DNA from: Pseudobdellovibrionaceae bacterium
GTDB lineage: Bacteria; Bdellovibrionota; Bdellovibrionia; Bdellovibrionales; Bdellovibrionaceae
Assembly (NCBI GenBank): GCA_016785955.1
Contig: JAEUWH010000035.1
Location: 46,404-110,403 of the forward strand
Length of the DNA stretch: 64,000 bases
Direction of reading: 5' to 3'
Both the position numbers and the translations under genes were made by a program. Shown here piece after piece: positions 53,394-63,891 of this stretch. Under the pieces are notes generated by a model, which was not told the origin of the DNA, searched no databases, and worked only from the letters and a program-made list of their open reading frames with translations. Numbering within the stretch: the first letter of the stretch is position 1; each line of letters opens with the position of its first letter.

Positions 53394-56300
53394 CTAGTGG
53401 ATATCTTGTAAACTTACCGAAACCATCGTGGAAACACCACGTTCTTGCATGGTAACCCCGTATAGTTTCTTAGCCACTTCCATGGTGTGTTTATTATGCG
53501 TGACCACGATGATTTGTGAACGTTTTGACATCTCACGAACAAGGTCGTTGAAACGGAAGACATTGGCATCATCCAATGGCGCGTCGACCTCATCCAGTAA
53601 ACAATAGGGAGATGGCTTCACCAAGAAGATCGAGAACACCAAGGCAACCGCCGTCAGGGCTTTTTCGCCACCCGACATCAGGGACACATTTTGCATTTTT
53701 TTGCCCGGAGGACGCGCGATGATTTCGATACCCATTTCTGTTTTTTCCGGGTCTTCATGAAGTTCCAGTTTCGCCTCACCACCACCGAACAGGACAGGGA
53801 ATACACGCGTGAATCGTTCGTTCACAAGATCAAATGTTTCTTTGAATTTTTTCGAACAAATACGATTGATACGATCGATCACACGACGAAGCTGCTCTTT
53901 TGCCTCTACAAGATCATCATACTGTTTTGTTAGGAACTCGTACCGCTTAGTCGTCTCGTCGTACTCTTCAATCGCCGACAAGTTAACCTCACCAATGCGA
54001 GACAGTTTTTCTTTGAGTTCTTTTAGTTCTGTTTCGGCCAAATATGAATCGCCGGTACGATCAACGTATTTATGAACCACGTCCGGCAATTGCAACAAGT
54101 AACGTTCGCGAACTTGATCGACCAAATATTGTTCTTTCAAGCGCGCTTGATCTAGTTTCAACTGCGCATCGTTCATCAATGACAAACGATCATTTTTCGC
54201 TTTTTGCAACGAGGCCAATTTATCTGCATAACCCGATAGTGAATTCGAGATCTCTTCGAAATGATTTTTTTCGGCCGAGAAGTTTTGTTTTAAATCTTCC
54301 AGGCTGGTTAACCATTTTTCGAATTCGATCTTCTTTTCTTCCAAGGCATACTGACTTTCTGTCATTTTCTCGGAGTACATCTCTGTCTCTTCGGTCATGC
54401 GTGATAACTGAGACTGAAGGTCCGACAACGAACGAGACACCATATCCAATTGGCGCGTGACTCCCGAGTACTCCTGAGATTTAGAAGCTAACTCGACTTG
54501 CAGTTCGGTGACGATTTGCTGAAGCTCGGGGAAGCCCTTTTGAGTCACTTCCAACTCTGAATCCAAAGATTTCACCAGTTCTTCGATATCAAATTTCTTA
54601 ATGCGAACATCCTCTAAATTCGTCGCAAATTCGTTCTGTTTTTCGCGCAGACTATTGGCTTGGTCCTGAATCTTTTTAATCTCACGCTCTTGTCGCTCTA
54701 CCGCGTACTGCGCATTCACAAGTTCCTGCTCGGCACGATCCAAGTCTTTTTGCAACTCACGAACTTTCAATTCTTGCTCAACCTTACGTTTTTGCGCCCC
54801 CTCAAAATCCGTTACGATCACATGTAATTGTTCTTCTAGTTTTTTAAGAGCCAACTGAGCCAAACTTAATTTACCAGCCCATTCATTTTTCTGAGCCGTT
54901 AATTCTTTGATTTGGTTTTTGCGATGTAGAATCCCCGATTCTGATGACTCTTTCGACCCGCCCGAGATCACCCCTTCATTCGTTACCGAATCGCCATCCA
55001 CGGTTACAAATGTCCAACCAGGATATTGCGCCCGTAACTGGATCGCACGATTTAAATCCTCAACCACGGCGATGTGGTCTACGAAATAATTCACTGATTT
55101 TTCAAATTCTGGTTTTGATCTGACGACATCACGAAGAAGAACTTTAACACCCGCTTCGTTTTGGGGAGTTTGATCCGAGCCCCTATCACGTGCTGAATCA
55201 ACCGATAAAAAGCTAGAGCGACCAGAGCGCGAATTTTTTAAATATTGAATAGCATCAACGCTGGCCTTTGGATCTTGAGCCAACAACATTTGTAAGCGTT
55301 GCCCTAAAGCAGCTTCCATCGCGACTTCATAGCCCGGCTCAACTTCAACCACATCGGAAACTGGTTTAAACTCGGACTCGCCAGAGTCCATTTCTGAAGA
55401 CTCGGTTTCATAGGTCGTAACACTGCCATCCGCGTGCATCTCGGTTTGCGTGGTCGTTTGCTTTTTCTGAATTTTTGATTTCTGCCATAACAGAACCGAC
55501 TTCACACCCGACTCAAAACCTTCAAAACTGGATTGCAAGTTTTCCAAACCGTACAAACTGGACGTCGTACGACCAAGAAGATCTTTAAATTCCTCAACTT
55601 CTTCTTTTTTCTCGAACACCTGCTGGTTCAAGATTTTTTTGTTCGCTTCAAAAGAATCCACATCGCTGTTCAAATCCAACGACAACTGACGATTTTTCTC
55701 TAGCTCGGAAAAAATACGATTACGGCGCGATTCAAATTCCAAGTTCTTTTCGCGTAGCTCGTTAGCGACCAATTGCTCGTTACCTTCACGTTCTTCCAAA
55801 TCGGTGATTTGATTGTCCAAGCCTTGAGTTTTCGCTTCCAACGCGTTCAGTGATTGACCCAGGGCAAAAAGCTCGCGACGTTTTTCTGTTAACAAATCGT
55901 CCACTTCTTGGATGCGAGCTTGGTCTTTTTTAAAAATTTCATTTTTATCTTGGAATTGCGCCTGAAGCGTATCAACGTCGGATTTCAATTGTTCCGACTG
56001 CGCTTTCAAGCTGTCTTCATCACGGATAAGCAATTCCAAACGAGCTTGCTGTTCCTGCATCAAACTGCCCGTCATCTGTTCATTCCGACGAGCTTGTTCA
56101 ATTTCAAATCGAAGCTCTTGAATCTCCATCTCTTTTTTTGAAACTTGAGATTGTTTTTCATAATAAGAGTTTTGCAAGACTTCGACTTCTTTTTCTTTCT
56201 CTAAAACTTGAAGTTTTAACGTTTCAAATTCAGATTGCAACGAAGCCAATTGAGATTCACCTTCGACTTCCATCACCTGCGCTTCGTTAAACAATCGCTG

Positions 56301-57041
56301 AGCTTCGTCCGCCGTGTTTTTTAATTCCAGATATTGCTTTGACGACAACCAAAGATCTAAATCTTCGACTTGGTTTTTCAAATTACGATAACGTTCGGCA
56401 CGCTGTGCTTGCCGTTGTAACGAATCGATCTGACGTTTTAACTCGCCGATGATGTCTTGCAAACGCACCAAGTTTTGATCTGTTTGTTGCAATTTTCGTT
56501 GTGATTCTTTTTTACGGGCCTTGAACTTGGTGATTCCCGCCGCTTCTTCGATCAAGTGACGTCGATCTTCTGGTTTTGAGGTGATAATTTTACCGATCAT
56601 ACCTTGCTGGATGATCGAGAAACCTTTCGAGCCGGCCCCCGTATCCATGAAAATTTCTTGAACGTCTTTTAAACGTGCTGGTTCTTTATTAATAAAATAT
56701 TCACCCTCACCATTTCGGTGAAGACGACGAGTCACCATGATCTCGGTGTGTTTCAAATATTTAATTGGAAATGCGCCACCGTCATTTTCTAGAGTTAATG
56801 AAACCTCGCACATCCCTAGTGGTGCATAGCCTTCCGCTCCAGCGAAAATAACATCTGTCATCGTCGATCCGCGAAGATCTTTCGCGGACATTTCACCCAT
56901 AACCCAAACCAAACCGTCTACGATATTTGATTTGCCGCAGCCGTTTGGCCCAACAACACCTGTAATACCAGCGTCAAATTGAATGACTGTTTTATCTTTG
57001 AAAGACTTAAAACCAACCAGTTCTAACTTTTTAATTCTCAA
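53394..57041 (-). CDS. smc: Chromosome segregation protein SMC
   Basis: Structural maintenance of chromosomes ATPase, about 1,215 residues from a TTG at 57041, preceded by GAGGA seven bases upstream; a further TTG at 57089 would add 16 residues the family lacks. Walker A GPNGCGKSN is at 31-39 and the signature NVSLMSGGEKAL and Walker B LLDEVDAPLDDAN are at the C-terminus. Two long coiled coils flank a hinge. The hinge carries an unusual acidic, Ser/Thr-rich insertion of about 35 residues (55.37-55.48 kb) before the conserved VVEVEPGYEVAMEAALG. It has its own terminator at 53.35 kb. Confidence 0.93.
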   Translation of the reverse strand: MRIKKLELVGFKSFKDKTVIQFDAGITGVVGPNGCGKSNIVDGLVWVMGEMSAKDLRGSTMTDVIFAGAEGYAPLGMCEVSLTLENDGGAFPIKYLKHTEIMVTRRLHRNGEGEYFINKEPARLKDVQEIFMDTGAGSKGFSIIQQGMIGKIITSKPEDRRHLIEEAAGITKFKARKKESQRKLQQTDQNLVRLQDIIGELKRQIDSLQRQAQRAERYRNLKNQVEDLDLWLSSKQYLELKNTADEAQRLFNEAQVMEVEGESQLASLQSEFETLKLQVLEKEKEVEVLQNSYYEKQSQVSKKEMEIQELRFEIEQARRNEQMTGSLMQEQQARLELLIRDEDSLKAQSEQLKSDVDTLQAQFQDKNEIFKKDQARIQEVDDLLTEKRRELFALGQSLNALEAKTQGLDNQITDLEEREGNEQLVANELREKNLEFESRRNRIFSELEKNRQLSLDLNSDVDSFEANKKILNQQVFEKKEEVEEFKDLLGRTTSSLYGLENLQSSFEGFESGVKSVLLWQKSKIQKKQTTTQTEMHADGSVTTYETESSEMDSGESEFKPVSDVVEVEPGYEVAMEAALGQRLQMLLAQDPKASVDAIQYLKNSRSGRSSFLSVDSARDRGSDQTPQNEAGVKVLLRDVVRSKPEFEKSVNYFVDHIAVVEDLNRAIQLRAQYPGWTFVTVDGDSVTNEGVISGGSKESSESGILHRKNQIKELTAQKNEWAGKLSLAQLALKKLEEQLHVIVTDFEGAQKRKVEQELKVRELQKDLDRAEQELVNAQYAVERQEREIKKIQDQANSLREKQNEFATNLEDVRIKKFDIEELVKSLDSELEVTQKGFPELQQIVTELQVELASKSQEYSGVTRQLDMVSRSLSDLQSQLSRMTEETEMYSEKMTESQYALEEKKIEFEKWLTSLEDLKQNFSAEKNHFEEISNSLSGYADKLASLQKAKNDRLSLMNDAQLKLDQARLKEQYLVDQVRERYLLQLPDVVHKYVDRTGDSYLAETELKELKEKLSRIGEVNLSAIEEYDETTKRYEFLTKQYDDLVEAKEQLRRVIDRINRICSKKFKETFDLVNERFTRVFPVLFGGGEAKLELHEDPEKTEMGIEIIARPPGKKMQNVSLMSGGEKALTAVALVFSIFLVKPSPYCLLDEVDAPLDDANVFRFNDLVREMSKRSQIIVVTHNKHTMEVAKKLYGVTMQERGVSTMVSVSLQDIH

Positions 57042-57165
57042 TGGCTTTTCCTCTGTAACTTTTTGTCCAAATACGTACCGCAAAATCAAAAGGCCTGTCC
57101 AGCGACGAGCTTAACTAGGCTTTTAGCTAGGCAGACCTTTAGAATTGTGAAAAAGTTTTACTTAT

Positions 57166-57191
57166 GTTTCAAGAATTTTCTTTCTTGAAAC
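57166..57191. terminator. 10-bp perfect hairpin between ppdK and smc
   Basis: GTTTCAAGAA (57166-57175) pairs with TTCTTGAAAC (57182-57191). A U-tract follows only on the plus strand, so it probably acts as a weak or structural terminator of ppdK. Confidence 0.45.
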
Positions 57192-57198
57192 CCTATTT

Positions 57199-59904
57199 TT
57201 AATGCTTGAGTTTCTGCGAGTTTAATGCGGCGCGTGCTGCCGCCAATCGTGCAATAGGCACTCGATACGGTGAACAGCTTACGTAATCCAAGCCGGCACT
57301 ATTGAAAAACTCAATAGATTCAGGATCTCCTCCATGCTCACCGCAAATGCCCACCTTTAATTTTGGCTTCGAACGACGACCATTATCCACACCCATACGA
57401 ACCAACGCTCCAACGCCTTGCGTATCAATTGTAACAAATGGATCCTTTGCAAACAGACCTTTTGAAACATATGTGCCTAAAAAACGACCAGAATCATCAC
57501 GAGACAAACCCAGTGTTGTCTGAGTTAAATCGTTCGTCCCAAAGCTGAAAAAATCAGCATGATCAGCAATCGATTCCGCCATCACGGCGGCCCGTGGAAG
57601 CTCGATCATCGTGCCTATCAAATATTGAAAGCTGACGCCCTTTTCTTTTTGTACACGCTGAACTTCTTTGTCTGCCAGCTCTCGCAGCTCTTCGAGTTCT
57701 TTTTCCATCGCTACCAACGGGATCATGATCTCTGGAACCAAAACCGCACCTTGCTTGACTAAATCTGCAGCCGCTTCGGCAATCGCGCGCACCTGCATGA
57801 CATAAATTTCTGGATACGTCACCGCCAAACGGCAACCCCGATGACCTAACATAGGATTAAATTCGTGCAAATTTTTGATTTTGGCATGAAGCCGGTCTTC
57901 ATCCCAGCTGATGCGTTTAGCCAGCTCGGTAATTTCCTTATCCGTGTGAGGCAAAAACTCGTGTAATGGAGGATCCAGCAAACGAATCGTTACGGGATAG
58001 CCTTGCATGATTTTAAATAATTCGAAGAAATCACTTCGTTGCATCGGCAACAATTTCGCCAACGCACGCTCGCGCTCTATTTTTGAATCCGCTAAAATCA
58101 TCTCGCGAACGGCATCAATACGGTCCGCACCAAAGAACATATGCTCGGTACGACACAAACCAATACCTTCCGCTCCAAAATCCCGCGCCGTTTGCGCATC
58201 TTTCGGCGTGTCGGCATTTGCACGCACGACAAGACGACGTTTTTTATCCGCAATGCCCATAATCGTTTCGAAATAAACATCCAACTTCGGCTCGACAGTT
58301 TTCACTTCGCCCAAAAACACTTCGCCCGTTCCACCGTCCAACGTGATCACGTCGCCTTTTTTCAAAACGTAACCTTTTACTTTCATTGTTTCTTGGCGGT
58401 AATCCACTTCGATTTCACCGCAACCCGCAACACAGCACTTGCCCATGCCTCGCGCCACAACCGCAGCATGCGACGTCATCCCTCCACGGGTCGTTAAAAT
58501 CCCGCGTGCCGCCACCATTCCCGCAATATCTTCTGGCGAAGTTTCCACACGTACCAAAATAACTTTATGACCTTTTTCTTTCCACTCGACGGCCTCTTCC
58601 GACGAAAACACGATTTGACCATGAACGCCTCCCGGGCTGGCGGGCAGTCCTTTGGCCAACTGAGTTTTGTGTGCTTTCGGGTCCAGTGTTGGATGTAACA
58701 ATTGATCTAAAGACGCCGGGTCCACACGAAGAATAGCCTCGTCCTCAGTGATGAGTTTTTCATTGATCATATCGCACGCAATCCGCAATGAAGCCGCAGC
58801 TGTGCGTTTTCCATTACGTGTTTGCAACATCCACAATTTAGATTTTTCAATCGTGAACTCAATGTCTTGCATATCACGATAATGCGTTTCCAATTTTTGA
58901 TAGATGGTTACCAATTCGCCAAAAGCTTTGGGCATGATTTCTTCGAGAGATTTATGTCCCGTACCGGCCGCCGATGCCACCGTCAAAGGCTGCGGAGTGC
59001 GAATACCCGCCACGACATCTTCACCTTGAGCATTCACCAGAAACTCGCCGTAGAATTTCTTTTCTCCGGTCGAAGGATCTCGCGTGAAAGCCACACCCGT
59101 GGCTGAATCCTCACCCATATTGCCAAATACCATGGACTGCACATTCACCGCAGTTCCCCAAGAGGCCGGGATACTGTGCAGTTCACGATAGGTGATTGCA
59201 CGAGCCGTATTCCACGACCGAAAAACCGCCGAAACCGCGCCCCATAATTGCTCCCAAGGATCCGCCGGAAATGTATGACCCGTGATTTGATGAACAAGGT
59301 CTTTGAATTTTTTAACTAATTTTTTTAAGTCATCGACCGTCAATTCAGTGTCTAAATGATATTTTTTTTCTTCTTTCAAATCCTCTAAGGTGACTTCCAA
59401 TAACGAAGAATTCATGCCCATAACCACATCCGAATACATTTGGATGAAACGCCGATAAGAATCCCACGCAAAACGTGGATTACCGGACGATGTGGCCAAT
59501 CCCTCTACGGTCTGATCATTCAACCCCAAGTTAAGAATCGTATCCATCATTCCCGGCATCGAAGCACGCGCACCCGAACGAACGGAAAATAAAAGTGGAT
59601 TTTTCACGTCACCAAATTTTTTACCGATTTTAGCTTCGACACGAGCCATGGCTTCGGTGACTTTGGGTTTAACCCAATCAGGAAGGGTGTTGTTATTTTG
59701 ATTAAAATGCGTGCATATCTCAGTGGAAATCGTGAAGCCTGGAGGAACGGGCAATCCCAACGAGGTCATTTCGGCTAGATTAGCACCTTTACCGCCTAAG
59801 ATATTCTTCATTCCGGCGTTACCTTCGGCTTCACCTGCAGAGAAGAAATAAACAAATTTTTCAGGAACACGAAGTGAGGTTGGACTACTTTGAGTCGTTT
59901 GCAT
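57199..59904 (-). CDS. ppdK: Pyruvate, phosphate dikinase
   Basis: 901-residue PPDK interconverting pyruvate, ATP, Pi with PEP, AMP, PPi. The ATP-grasp N-terminus (GKGANLAEMTSLGLPVPPGF), the phosphohistidine domain (GGMTSHAAVVARGMG) and the PEP/pyruvate C-terminal barrel (LCRTEHMFF, GTNDLTQTTLG, GICGEHGG) are all present, with normal length. RBS AGGGG precedes ATG 59904. It shows what a full-length PEP-utilising enzyme looks like, in contrast to the two family members in the lipid locus, which lack the barrel or the ATP-grasp. Confidence 0.96.
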   Translation of the reverse strand: MQTTQSSPTSLRVPEKFVYFFSAGEAEGNAGMKNILGGKGANLAEMTSLGLPVPPGFTISTEICTHFNQNNNTLPDWVKPKVTEAMARVEAKIGKKFGDVKNPLLFSVRSGARASMPGMMDTILNLGLNDQTVEGLATSSGNPRFAWDSYRRFIQMYSDVVMGMNSSLLEVTLEDLKEEKKYHLDTELTVDDLKKLVKKFKDLVHQITGHTFPADPWEQLWGAVSAVFRSWNTARAITYRELHSIPASWGTAVNVQSMVFGNMGEDSATGVAFTRDPSTGEKKFYGEFLVNAQGEDVVAGIRTPQPLTVASAAGTGHKSLEEIMPKAFGELVTIYQKLETHYRDMQDIEFTIEKSKLWMLQTRNGKRTAAASLRIACDMINEKLITEDEAILRVDPASLDQLLHPTLDPKAHKTQLAKGLPASPGGVHGQIVFSSEEAVEWKEKGHKVILVRVETSPEDIAGMVAARGILTTRGGMTSHAAVVARGMGKCCVAGCGEIEVDYRQETMKVKGYVLKKGDVITLDGGTGEVFLGEVKTVEPKLDVYFETIMGIADKKRRLVVRANADTPKDAQTARDFGAEGIGLCRTEHMFFGADRIDAVREMILADSKIERERALAKLLPMQRSDFFELFKIMQGYPVTIRLLDPPLHEFLPHTDKEITELAKRISWDEDRLHAKIKNLHEFNPMLGHRGCRLAVTYPEIYVMQVRAIAEAAADLVKQGAVLVPEIMIPLVAMEKELEELRELADKEVQRVQKEKGVSFQYLIGTMIELPRAAVMAESIADHADFFSFGTNDLTQTTLGLSRDDSGRFLGTYVSKGLFAKDPFVTIDTQGVGALVRMGVDNGRRSKPKLKVGICGEHGGDPESIEFFNSAGLDYVSCSPYRVPIARLAAARAALNSQKLKH

Positions 59905-60070
59905 AGAGTGACCCCTTTTTAAAATTTAAATGTACCCCGAATTAACTACGGACAGGACGGTTAGTCCATCGGAAGTCTTGTTTAACAGGGCGCAGTCAAA
60001 CCAAAAAAAATAAACTACTCTATTTTTTTTCCTCTCTGATTCACTTCTTAGTCATGTCCTTTAGTCACTT

Positions 60071-62032
60071 TTAGTCATATCTTAGGGCATCAATCGGGTT
60101 CAGTAGCGCTGCTTTGCGGGCTGGATAAACGCCAAAAACAATACCGATCAAGGCTGAAAAAAGAAACGAGACCAAAACAGAAGAAAGCGAAACATAGGTG
60201 GTCCAACCGATCGCCAGCGACAATATCAAAGTCAGCAACCAACCCAGAAAAATTCCGAACAACCCGCCCACCACACTGACCACCAGCGACTCTGAAAGGA
60301 ATTGCGACAGAATGTCTTTGCGCTTGGCACCCAAAGCCTTTCTAAGCCCGATTTCCCGTGTGCGTTCGGTGACCGATACCAACATGATATTCATGATGCC
60401 AATACCACCCACAAGCAGCGAGATCGTCGCAATCGCGGCCAAAAGTAACGACATGGTTTGACTGCTTTGCTGCATGGCCTGCTGAATATCTGCCATATTA
60501 CGAATTTGGAACGCTTCACTTTTTTGCGACATCGGAATTTTGTGCTGATCGGTCAAAATATCGGTAATACGCTCCATCGAGGCTTCGATATTTTCTGGTT
60601 TATCGACTTCGATTTCCAGGATGTCTAAATTTGTTTTCCCCAACAGCCGTTTCATGGCCGTTTCCAAAGGAATCAACATCACATCGTCTTGATCACCAAA
60701 GCTACTGGCCCCCTTGCTGGGCAAAATTCCGACCACTTGAAAATTGATGCGATTTATTTTCACCATCTCGCCAATACCAGTGCGATCGCCAAATAATTCT
60801 CGCCGAACCGTTTCGCCGATGACAACCACCAGCGAACGCTTGCGATCCTCTTCCTCTGTAAAAAATCGACCAACTTCAGGCACCGAGGCATGCATAGGGG
60901 CCCACGATGACGAAGCGCCCGTCACCCGCGTATTCCAATTGTTCGTGGCACTTCGTACTTGCGCCCGCCCATTGATGACACCCGCAATGCGCGCCACATT
61001 TTTATCACGCGCCGAGATGATGGGAATGTCTTCTAACAACAAACGATTGGCAGCTCCGGACTCTTGCGTGACGCCACCGACCCGCACCGATCCTGGTCGA
61101 ATAGTTAACAAATTAGAGCCCAACGACGAAAGCTGTTCTTCAATCGCTTTCTGCGCTCCTGTTCCCAACGCCAGCATCGTCACGACAGCGGCGACACCGA
61201 TCAAAATTCCCAGCATCGACAACCCGGTACGCACTTTGTTCGCGGCCAATGTTTTAAAACCTTGACGAAAATAGTCCCAAATATCCTGCCACCACGAGCT
61301 GGGCAGAATCGACAAAGGCTTCTCGTGCAAAGACCCCAGCCCAGTGGCCACACTCGCAGGCCGAGGGCGACGTTCGTCTGATTGAATCTTTCCATCACGA
61401 ATACGAATCAACCGATGAGCCGACTCCGCGACTTCTTCTTCGTGTGTAACGATGACGATCGTGATGCCCGAATCATTCAATTGCTGCAAGATTTTCATGA
61501 TTTCCGTCTGACTATGTGAATCCAGATTTCCCGTCGGCTCATCCGCCAAAATCATTTTGGGACTGTTGATAAGCGAACGTGAAATGGCCACACGCTGCTG
61601 CTGCCCCCCTGACAACTCATTGGGACGATGATGACCCCGCTCGGTAAGCCCTACGGATGATAGCAATTTTTCGGCGCGCGCTTGGCCCTCAAAACGTTTT
61701 GAATACAGCAGCGGCAACGAAACATTTTCTACCGCACTCAGGCGCGGAAGAAGATTGAATTGTTGGAATATAAAACCTATCTCGCCACGACGAACCTCTG
61801 AAAGTTCATCTTCGTTCATTTTGGAAACTTCCGTACCGTTCAAGTTATATGAACCCGAGGTGGGAACATCTAATAATCCCAATATGTTCATCAACGTCGA
61901 TTTTCCTGAGCCCGATGGCCCCATGATGGCCACGTACTCGCCATCCTCAATGGTCAAACTCACACCCTTGAGAATCTCTAATGTTTGCTCGCCCATTCGG
62001 TATGCTTTTTTGACGTCTTTGATTTCTATCAT
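60071..62032 (-). CDS. MacB-like ABC transporter (fused ATPase and permease)
   Basis: 653 residues. The N-terminal ABC ATPase has GPSGSGKST (Walker A), [12 protein letters not shown] (signature), [10 protein letters not shown] (Walker B) and VTHEEE (switch His). Four TMs (about 275-300 and three in the last 150) flank a MacB periplasmic core with repeated strands. It overlaps the periplasmic adaptor gene by four bases (ATGA). With a TolC protein such pumps expel macrolides, peptides or lipoproteins from the inner membrane. Substrate not visible. Confidence 0.93.
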   Translation of the reverse strand: MIEIKDVKKAYRMGEQTLEILKGVSLTIEDGEYVAIMGPSGSGKSTLMNILGLLDVPTSGSYNLNGTEVSKMNEDELSEVRRGEIGFIFQQFNLLPRLSAVENVSLPLLYSKRFEGQARAEKLLSSVGLTERGHHRPNELSGGQQQRVAISRSLINSPKMILADEPTGNLDSHSQTEIMKILQQLNDSGITIVIVTHEEEVAESAHRLIRIRDGKIQSDERRPRPASVATGLGSLHEKPLSILPSSWWQDIWDYFRQGFKTLAANKVRTGLSMLGILIGVAAVVTMLALGTGAQKAIEEQLSSLGSNLLTIRPGSVRVGGVTQESGAANRLLLEDIPIISARDKNVARIAGVINGRAQVRSATNNWNTRVTGASSSWAPMHASVPEVGRFFTEEEDRKRSLVVVIGETVRRELFGDRTGIGEMVKINRINFQVVGILPSKGASSFGDQDDVMLIPLETAMKRLLGKTNLDILEIEVDKPENIEASMERITDILTDQHKIPMSQKSEAFQIRNMADIQQAMQQSSQTMSLLLAAIATISLLVGGIGIMNIMLVSVTERTREIGLRKALGAKRKDILSQFLSESLVVSVVGGLFGIFLGWLLTLILSLAIGWTTYVSLSSVLVSFLFSALIGIVFGVYPARKAALLNPIDALRYD

Positions 62033-63006
62033 CGACGACCGCCACTGCCTCCGCCGCCGCCACCACGCGGACGCCCGCTTCCAAATGGTGAGAACGGACT
62101 CGAGGACTTTGCTCCTTTCGGCCCTTGCACTCGCAGCACGATGATTTCCCCGACCTCGACACCTTTTACAATTTCACTTTGCTTACCGTCCGTCGCCCCC
62201 AAGGTGATATCTTTTTCTAAAGGCTCTTCTTTTTCTCGTTTGACCAGCAACGTTGGTTTTCCCGTTTCGTAGCGAATGAATTCGGTGGGTACGATCACTA
62301 TATCGATTTTTCTATTCACATGAAATGTCACATTAGCGGTCATTCCACTGCGCATGAATTCCGGAGTCTTTTCGGGCATCACATCCACAAGATAGGTGGT
62401 CACATTGTTGACCGTCTTGGCTTCATAAGCGATACGCCCCACCTTGGCGTGAATCGAGTCTTCGGGGTAGGAATCCAAAACGATCTCACAGGCCTGCCCG
62501 ATTTTTATTTGCGCCAGATCCGTTTCATCCAACTGCGCTTTCACCGTCAAGCGATTCGACATAACCAACACGGCATCACTGGCCGTAAACGTTTGACCAG
62601 ATTCCACATTTTTGCTGATGATTGTTCCCGCCAAGGGCGCCACGATCGGCGTCGGTTTGTACAATTGCTCCCAACGATTCAACTCGTCCGCCCCTTGCGA
62701 ACGAGCGGCATCGATCATCGCCGCCCGCTCGGAAGAACTCATCCACGCCAGCGTCTGTCCCTTGGAAACCTTTTGGCCTTCTACAACCAACACCTGATCA
62801 ATTCGCCCCGCCACCGGAGGCTTAATCTCTAAACGATTTTCAGGTTGCACCGTTCCCGTTGCCAAGATGGTCACGGCCAAATCACCCTTCATCACCGCGT
62901 GTTCTTTGTAAGCAATGCGCGATGATTTTTTATTATAAAAATAATAACCCACACCGATTGCCAATATGAAAACGGCTACCAGATACATCCATTTTTTACT
63001 TTTCAT
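62029..63006 (-). CDS. MacA-like periplasmic adaptor
   Basis: 325 residues from ATG 63006 (MKSKKWMYLV); a TTG 24 bases upstream is less likely. One TM anchor (about 4-22), the lipoyl/hairpin and beta-barrel layout (GTVQPENRLEIKPPVAGRID, LVVEGQKVSKGQTLAW, AQLDETDLAQIKIG) and a Gly/Arg-rich tail (PRGGGGGG) are seen. It connects the MacB-like pump to an outer-membrane TolC protein. Four 12-bp repeats lie just upstream. Confidence 0.9.
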   Translation of the reverse strand: MKSKKWMYLVAVFILAIGVGYYFYNKKSSRIAYKEHAVMKGDLAVTILATGTVQPENRLEIKPPVAGRIDQVLVVEGQKVSKGQTLAWMSSSERAAMIDAARSQGADELNRWEQLYKPTPIVAPLAGTIISKNVESGQTFTASDAVLVMSNRLTVKAQLDETDLAQIKIGQACEIVLDSYPEDSIHAKVGRIAYEAKTVNNVTTYLVDVMPEKTPEFMRSGMTANVTFHVNRKIDIVIVPTEFIRYETGKPTLLVKREKEEPLEKDITLGATDGKQSEIVKGVEVGEIIVLRVQGPKGAKSSSPFSPFGSGRPRGGGGGGSGGRR

Positions 63007-63032
63007 GTTTACATTCACTTTCGTATTCAAAT

Positions 63033-63080
63033 TTTCTTTCGTGTTTTCTCTCTTACTTTCTCTCGTACTTTCTTTCGTGT
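63033..63080. repeat. Four tandem 12-bp repeats upstream of the MacA-like gene
   Basis: TTTCTTTCGTGT (63033-63044), TTTCTCTCTTAC (63045-63056), TTTCTCTCGTAC (63057-63068), TTTCTTTCGTGT (63069-63080). On the transcribed strand they are purine-rich (GAAAG/GAGAG), next to the start of the adaptor gene and after the TolC-like gene end. Copy-number change would alter leader length, and twelve-base units would also preserve frame if the region were translated. Confidence 0.8.
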
Positions 63081-63096
63081 TTTTTTATATTTATAT

Positions 63097-63891
63097 TCAT
63101 GGCCACAATCCCAATCCTTGAACTTGCTCCCAATTGCCTTGCCCGACCACTCGATCACGATCACTGGATAAAATGTTTTTCTCGCGTTGAATTAAATCAT
63201 TTTCGACCACATCCCAATCATCAAACGACATCAAGCCATTGTTGTATTTCTTTTTTGCGATATCCGAACGCATCTGCGCAGCGGCTCGAAATTTCTCGTC
63301 AACTTTTACTTTTTCAATGGCCAGACGAAATTGAGAATAAGCCTGCTTCAGACGAACCAACGCTTGGTAAGAAACCGTGGTACGATTCACCTCGGCCGCT
63401 ATACGACGATGACGAGCCGACAATTCATTACTGTAATCACGACCCCCTGAAAAAATAGGAATAGATAAATTAAGTCCCAACGACCAACGATCGTTCTCGG
63501 GCGGAAATTTAGAATCCGTTTTCCCCAGGGAGCCCGTCAAGTTTAACGAGGGGTAATAGCTCGCTTGGTTTTGCCGATGCGAGTATCTTGACGCTTCCGC
63601 CTGAGCCACTGCTTTTTGATAATCTAATGTCAGTGTCGCCAAGGCTTTAAAATCTAAAACAGCACTGTCATCTAACTCCTTCACAGGAACGTCTTTCGAC
63701 ACAACAAGCGTGTCGTCCATCAACGACAGCCCCAGCACTTGGGCCAACGTGTTTTGCGCCACATCCAGCTGCAGCCCCGCCTGAATACGATCATAGGTCG
63801 CTTGCTGATAGTAAGCTTCCGACAACAACACAGAACCTTTGTTCTCACGACCACTGTTGACGGTAACTAGCGGATAAATATTTTGTGAAAT
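63097..63891 (-). pseudogene. TolC-like outer-membrane factor, 5' half missing
   Basis: The open frame encodes the C-terminal half of a TolC-family protein: SGRENKGSVLLSEAYYQQA, FSGGRDYSNELSARHRR, and the second coiled-coil helices up to QGLGLWP. A complete TolC protein is about 430 residues; only about 245-265 codons are here. The frame is closed by a stop at 63892-63894, and the following bases to the right edge are AT-rich and non-coding in all frames. The homology seems to begin at about 63855. The only start is a GTG at 63831. A 5' truncation by insertion, deletion or assembly break is likely; a short functional protein is less likely. The upstream MacA/MacB genes are intact. Confidence 0.6.

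Noticed and set aside
57199..59904. PPDK as third member of the lipid-locus PEP family
   Set aside because: It is a full-length canonical PPDK, 33 kb away, next to smc.
60040..60078. Repeated TTAGTCA sequence upstream of the macB stop
   Set aside because: Short, partly coding (macB stop), and not spaced regularly.
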